Made by a program: the position numbers and the translations under genes. A stretch of 8,284 bases of DNA, taken from assembly GCA_902797415.1 (NCBI GenBank), contig CADBSQ010000183.1, positions 1-8,284 of the forward strand, written 5' to 3'. A model generated the notes under the pieces. It did not search any database. It saw only the letters and a program-made list of their open reading frames with translations, and was not told the origin of the DNA. Shown one piece after another: positions 1-6,100 of the stretch (positions within the stretch are counted from its first letter, which is position 1; each line of letters starts with the position of its first letter). The stretch comes from an uncultured Erysipelotrichaceae bacterium (GTDB lineage Bacteria; Bacillota_I; Bacilli_A; RF39; UBA660).

Positions 1-30
1 AATAAATAACAAAAAGAATGAAGATAGAAT

Positions 31-70
31 CCATCTTGTTTAGTATAAAAACCAGATGGTTTTGTTTTTT
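31..70 (+). terminator. Rho-independent terminator of an upstream gene
   Basis: CCATCT (31-36) pairs with AGATGG (54-59). After one T/C mismatch the stem continues with GTTT (38-41) against AAAC (49-52), closing a 7-nt loop. The 3' arm is followed directly by an 11-base tract that is all T except one G (60-70), the U-run expected of an intrinsic terminator on the plus strand. It should end transcription of a gene lying left of the window and insulate the large gene that follows. Bases 1-30 are A-rich with stop codons in several frames, so no upstream coding end can be assigned. Confidence 0.75.
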
Positions 71-120
71 ATAAAAATAAAATTTATATGCGTGTTTTTG
101 TGGGAAAAATTTGAGTTTTA

Positions 121-129
121 TGGTATAAT
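121..129 (+). promoter_or_regulatory. Extended -10 promoter element (TGG-TATAAT)
   Basis: A perfect TATAAT lies at 124-129, immediately preceded by TGG (121-123), giving the TGn extended -10 motif of housekeeping sigma (SigA-type) promoters. No good -35 hexamer is visible: TTGTGG at 98-103 has 20-bp spacing and only the TTG matches. An extended -10 commonly compensates for this. Transcription would begin near 136-137, leaving about 30 nt of leader before the ATG at 167. No operator or riboswitch-sized leader is present, so expression looks monocistronic and simple at this end. Confidence 0.7.
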
Positions 130-153
130 TTAATATAAAGATAAAATGAAGGT

Positions 154-159
154 AAAGGG
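154..159 (+). promoter_or_regulatory. Shine-Dalgarno-like AAAGGG deciding the start at 167
   Basis: AAAGGG ends 7 nt before the ATG at 167, a normal spacing. A second ATG in the same frame at 146 would add seven residues (MKVKGRI). It has only a weak upstream AAAG (137-140) and would sit about 10 nt from the predicted transcription start, too close for a leader with a ribosome binding site. The 167 start is therefore preferred. An in-frame TAA at 131-133 excludes anything further upstream. Confidence 0.55.
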
Positions 160-166
160 TAGAATT

Positions 167-3100
167 ATGAGGAAAGTAAAAGAAAAACTAAGCAAAATAA
201 TATATAATATTAGAACAAGTAAATACAGAAATACTAAATTAGCAAAAGTATCTCCTATAATAGTTATTGCACTTACAATAACAGCTCTTTTCGTATTTAA
301 TTACCTATTTAATACCTATAAAGTAGTTATAACAACAGATTCTGATGGTTACTTTATTGGCACAAGCGGTAACCCAGAAAAACTAAAATCAAATGCCTAT
401 GAAAAAGCAGAAGAATACTTAGAAACTACTAAAGTTAAAGAAAATGATTATATCTATAAAACACCACTAAATCATTATGTCGATAAAAAGAAAAAAACAA
501 GTGTAGATATAAATTATCCTTTATTTACTAACCATGGATTATCTTTTATTAACTATAACAAAGATACTAACTTGATTGATAAAGACCTAAACAGAGTAGC
601 AGGACTAGCTGATGTAGTTTATTCATATGGTACAATATTTGATATAGTTAGCTATGAAACAATTGATAATGAAAGATACTTGCTTCTTAACTATGAAAAT
701 GGTATTTATGTAAATCTCATGGACTTAGAAGTTAAGACTGAACTAAATACAGTAGATATCCCAATTAATAGTTTTATTTATTTTACTAAAGATAGAATAA
801 ACTATTATAAAAGAAGTGATAATACTTTTATAAAGGGTAAAATTGAGGGTATAAGTGAAAACACGACAATAAAATTTTCTTTTGAAAGTGTCGATGAAGA
901 ATATAAATTTAATTATATAAAGTTTTTAGAAGATATGGGTTTAACTTATAAACCACAAGAAAAAACTCCAGAAAAGCCTATAACTAAACCAGAAGAGGTA
1001 ATTGAAGAAGTTGTTGAATCAACTGAAGAGGTAGAATCAATAGAGTCAGAAGAAGAACCTACCATAGTTGAACCAACTGTGGAAGAAAGTAAGTTTGTAT
1101 ACGTTAAACCTAGTGTTACCGCCGAAAACTTTGTTCCAAATGTTTATTCTATGACAGCAAATCTAACAATTAATGACCCATCAGGTGTAATAGTAAAAGC
1201 ACCTACATTTACTTTAGAAACCAATGGTAAAGTTCATGCCAGAAGAGCGTTTAAATCAGGAGGTAATATTTTAATCTCTGGATTAACCGCTGATACAGAA
1301 TTCAAAATAGTAGGACAATATACATACTTAGATGAAGACTTAAAAACTAAGAAAATTGCAACTTTTTATTCAGACACTATCAGAACACTTGGCTTAGATG
1401 CACTAGAAGCAATAGATATAGACTTTGAAAATGGTAAAATTTATCCTAAAAAAATAGAACTTGCTAGTTTAAAAATAACTAGTGATCTATCAAGTGAGGC
1501 TTTAAGAGGAGTTAAATCTTTTGCACTAACAGTTAATGGTGTAGATTACTTTATGTCAAAAAGCGATTTAAACAAATTAACCTCTGGTAAAGAAGTAAAA
1601 GAAATTGGAACAAGTGATAGTTTAATTTCAAGTACAGAATACGATTTTGAAATTAATTTTTACGATAACAAAGGAAATAAATTACATACCCGTAATAACA
1701 AAGGACATACAAGAACAAGTAAAAGATTACCTAATATGGTTTTAAGAGTTATCAAAAACGAAGTTGACTACATCGATATAGGAGTAGACATTAAGAATGA
1801 AGATAACCTAGACATTAGTAATTACAGGTATGTAGTTAGAAACACTTCTGGTAGTATTATCAAGCAAGATAAAATTACATCTAACCAATTAAGATTAACA
1901 AATCTAGATCCAAACCAAATGTTTACTATCAGTGTATACGGAGATTTTGATTTAAACGATGGAAATGGTCTTCAAAAAGATTATGAAATAGGATCTATGA
2001 ACTTTACATCACTACCAATTACAAGTTTAGGTTTCTTAAACTTTAGTGTTAATGAAGAGGAATTAACAAAGGACTCAATAAAACTAAATTATAAAATAAA
2101 TAATTCTAAAACAGACTCTAGGTTATTAATCCTCTTAAAAGAGTTACATTTTTCCTTATATAAAGTTGAAGGAAGCGAGAAAGTAAGAGACTATAACCTT
2201 ACTAATGAAGAGGTATTCCGTATTAAAAACGGAGAAGAACTTACCCTTGATTTTAGCAATCTAAATTCTAACACGCAGTATTTCCTAAAAGTAGATTCTG
2301 TCGTTAAACAAGGTGATAGTGTTTATAGTTTAGATTGTATACATGATTTAAAACCATTTGAAACTAGAAAGAAACCAGCAGAAGTTATAACAAGAAGTTT
2401 TACAACTAACAACATGATTGATTTAGATGTAAAAATTGATGACCCAGATCATACGGTTTTAACAAACGAAGTTAGAGTTGAATTAAGAGATTTAAACGAT
2501 ACCTTAATTGATGCAAGAATACTTGAAACAAATACTGATTACTTAAGAGTAACTTACAATAACTTGAAGGTTAATACTAATTATGTAATTAGATTTATTG
2601 CAGACGAATATAATGAAACAAACAATTACTCAACATTTAAAGCAAAGTACTTACTTGCAAAACTAGAAAAATTTACAGAAGAAGGTATAAGTGGAAAAAT
2701 AGAGTTAACATCTTCTACTAGAAGAGCTAATGGTAATAATCTTTTAGATTTAAATTCAGAAACTAAATGGATACAAACAGTTAATTATTATACTATTCCA
2801 AAAACTATGGATGAAGATGGAGATATGCATATCTACTCTAAAACTGGGGCAGCTTCATATATGTATGATTTAACTGATTATCACGGTGAAATTGTAACTG
2901 CTACATTTAAAATGAAAGCCATTACACCAATTAGTCCATCATATAAGATTTATTTTGAAAATTATTTAGGTAATACAACCAGTTTAAACTATGGTATTGA
3001 ATTAACCAATCTATCTACGACTAAGTGGACAACTTATACTTATACATTTAGGGTAGGAAGCTATAAAAGTGGTAAACACTTTGTAGATAATAAAAGCACT

Positions 3101-6100
3101 TATTATGGTAAGTATAGAACTGATTTTATAGGCTTTTATATTACCAATGGTAGTAAATATACTGCTGAATATGAAATAAAAGATTTTCAGGTTTATAAAT
3201 CTAGAGAACGAGTAAATGTTGATTTAAGTGAGTTTACTGCTGAACATGGAACTTATAATAGTAATGGTTCACCAAATAATTCATCTACTTACATTAATTC
3301 AAGAGCAAGAATTAATAAACCTTTAATCTTAGAAGGTGATAAAAACTATACATTTGATTTTGGTGATAATGATTCAAATTACTCTGCATATATATACTTT
3401 ACTGATATGAATAACAAGTATGTATCTGCTTATGGATGGTTTGAACCAGGTCGGACGGTATATGTTCCTAATAATGTTAAAACATATATAATGTTTAGAT
3501 ATTATTCAGGAAATATAAATATTGAACCAAGTAATGTAAAACTGAAAGTTACCCAGTATAATGAACTTGGTACCAAGCCGTATGAAGATTTTAAATACGA
3601 TCTAATTACGAAAGTTAAAGTCAATGTGAAAGACTTGCGCAATGAAATAATCAATAATACTTATTATATTAGAGTAAGTGATAAAGAAGGTAATCAATTA
3701 TTTCAAAAAGAGTATACCGAGCTTGTCAATACAGACTCTGTAATCGATGAAATTAAAGAAGTAGAATTAGATGAGAAGCAAGATTATGTTGTTAGTTTAA
3801 TCATTACAGTAAGAGATAGAGAATATGTTTTAGATTCATTTGATATTTCTACTGATAGTGAAGTTAAGGGAATATCAACACGTAGTGATTGGGCTTATAT
3901 GCAGCCAAATGGAAACTATATAGTCTTAAATGATTTAGATTTTTATGAATTTACAGGGCAAGATCTTGGTTATGGTTATAAGTATTTCTATGGTAAAATC
4001 GATTTTCAAGGTTATGCCGCTAATGTTTACTCTATGACAGATCGAAATAATTTCCAAAGATTAGGAAGAATTGAAAAAACTGGTGTTCTAAAAAATATGG
4101 TTTTAAATGTTCATTTAAATAATACCGTTAACAGTAATAGCATTAGGGGATTTGTTTCTTCAAATTATGGTACGATAGAAAATGTTGAAATAAACATATA
4201 TGATGAAAGAGAAACAAAGTTTAATGATACTTATCTGAATACCTTGGTAGATGTTAACTATGCAGCAGGTACGATTAGAAACTTTACCATGAATTTAAAA
4301 ACCGACGTTAATCTCTTCTCAGAGGTTGGACTACTTACACGTTATAACTATGGTAAAATAGATAATGGTTATGTCGTAGGTAAAGATGCAATAATATCTA
4401 ACGAAAATCCAGGATCATCAGTTAGAACAGTAGGATTGATTCAAAGGTATGGTGGTTCTCAATCATCTGTTAATCACGTATACATTGTTTCTAATTTAAA
4501 TTTCCCTGGCAACTACGATTACGATAAAACAGGTTTGTTATCTTATGAAACATACGGAACAGTTAAAAACGTATATACCGTTGGTAATGTTAATAATAAG
4601 TTCCAAAATGTTGGTCCAATTATAGGATACGTAAGAGCAACAGCTGATTTTGAAAATGCTTATTACTTAAGCAATGCTGTTTATACAACAAATAATCAAA
4701 ACAAAATAACCGAATTAAATCTAAATGATGCAACTTTCCAAAAAAGCGTCTTAGGAAATGGATTTAACGTTGAGGAATTAATTAAATTAGGATATTATCC
4801 TCAAGTAAAATACACTTATAATAAGATGCCTAAACAAACATTTAAAGAACTACCATACTATTCTGGTACAAACAATGTTGAAATAATAACGATGGAAGTT
4901 TTAGAAAAAACTAACTCTACTGCTAAAGTTAGTATCGTCGCTAACAATCCAGACGGTGAAAATATTACAGCTTTAAACATTTCTGATTTAAAAACAAGAA
5001 TATCATCTCAATTATTTGAAAATGGTAAAAGCTATCTAACAGTTGAGGTATCTAACCCAGAAATATTTGTATCAAAATATCCAGTGAGAAGTATTACATC
5101 AAAGAGTTATAATGGTATGACATCTACTAAAAGTTATAACCTAGGTGAAAAATACTTGTATGTAGATTTTTATAATGAAATACATTCAATAGAAGACTGG
5201 AGAACAATAAATCAAAAAACAAATCAAAACTTCGCTATTATGGAAGATTTAGACTTTAGAGACTACACAAACTTTAATATAGGTAGTTATTATGGAAAAA
5301 TAGAAGGTAATGATCACTTGTTAAAAAATATTGAAATATATACAGGTGATGGACTTATAAATAGACTTTATGGAACAATACAAAATATTAGATTTGAAAA
5401 TGTTACGAAGATTAATGACACGACGAATAGTGGACTCATTGGACGTAGTGATGATGTTGCTAAACTTAATAATATTCACATTAAGAATATTCGTATAACT
5501 GTACCAAAGACAAGAACTGCTGATTCTGTTTATGCAAGTACATTCGTTGGGTATATGTATTATTCTAAGGTAACTAACTGTTCGGTTACCAATGGTACAA
5601 TAATATCAGAAGCAGAAATAACTGATGTTAATGCTGGTGGTATCGCTGGATACAGTTATGGTTCAGGTATTAACAATGTATTTGTTCAAAATATAAATAT
5701 AAATATTACTAATTCGAAAAGTGTTAATGGAGCAGGTGGTATAGTTGGTAGAGAAGAAGTATCCGCAGCTAGTATTACTAATGCTTATACGACTGGTAAA
5801 ATATTCTCTAATGGATATAGATGTGGTGGTATCGCCGGTAAAAGTGCAGGCTATATTGAAAACACTTATTCTACTGTTAATATAAAAAGTGATATAGATT
5901 CTATTGCTGGAATCGCTGGTTTTGCATCAAATCCATCATATATAACAAATAATATTTATTTAGGTAATATGTTCTCTAAATCTGATGGAGCAATCTTTGG
6001 TAGAATAATAAGTAATGGTAATTTATCAGCAGATACACACAACTATGCTTTTACAGAAAGTTTAATTAATGGTGCTAAGACTACATTATTTGATGATCCA

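Noticed and set aside
71..120. AT-rich spacer as a possible regulatory leader or small RNA
   Set aside because: No stable hairpin, inverted repeat or promoter for a separate transcript is visible between the terminator and the -10 element.
485..497. A-rich run (A5-G-A7) encoding four lysines, as a possible phase-variation slippage site
   Set aside because: Seven A's is ordinary for a genome this AT-rich, and a purely compositional origin is sufficient.
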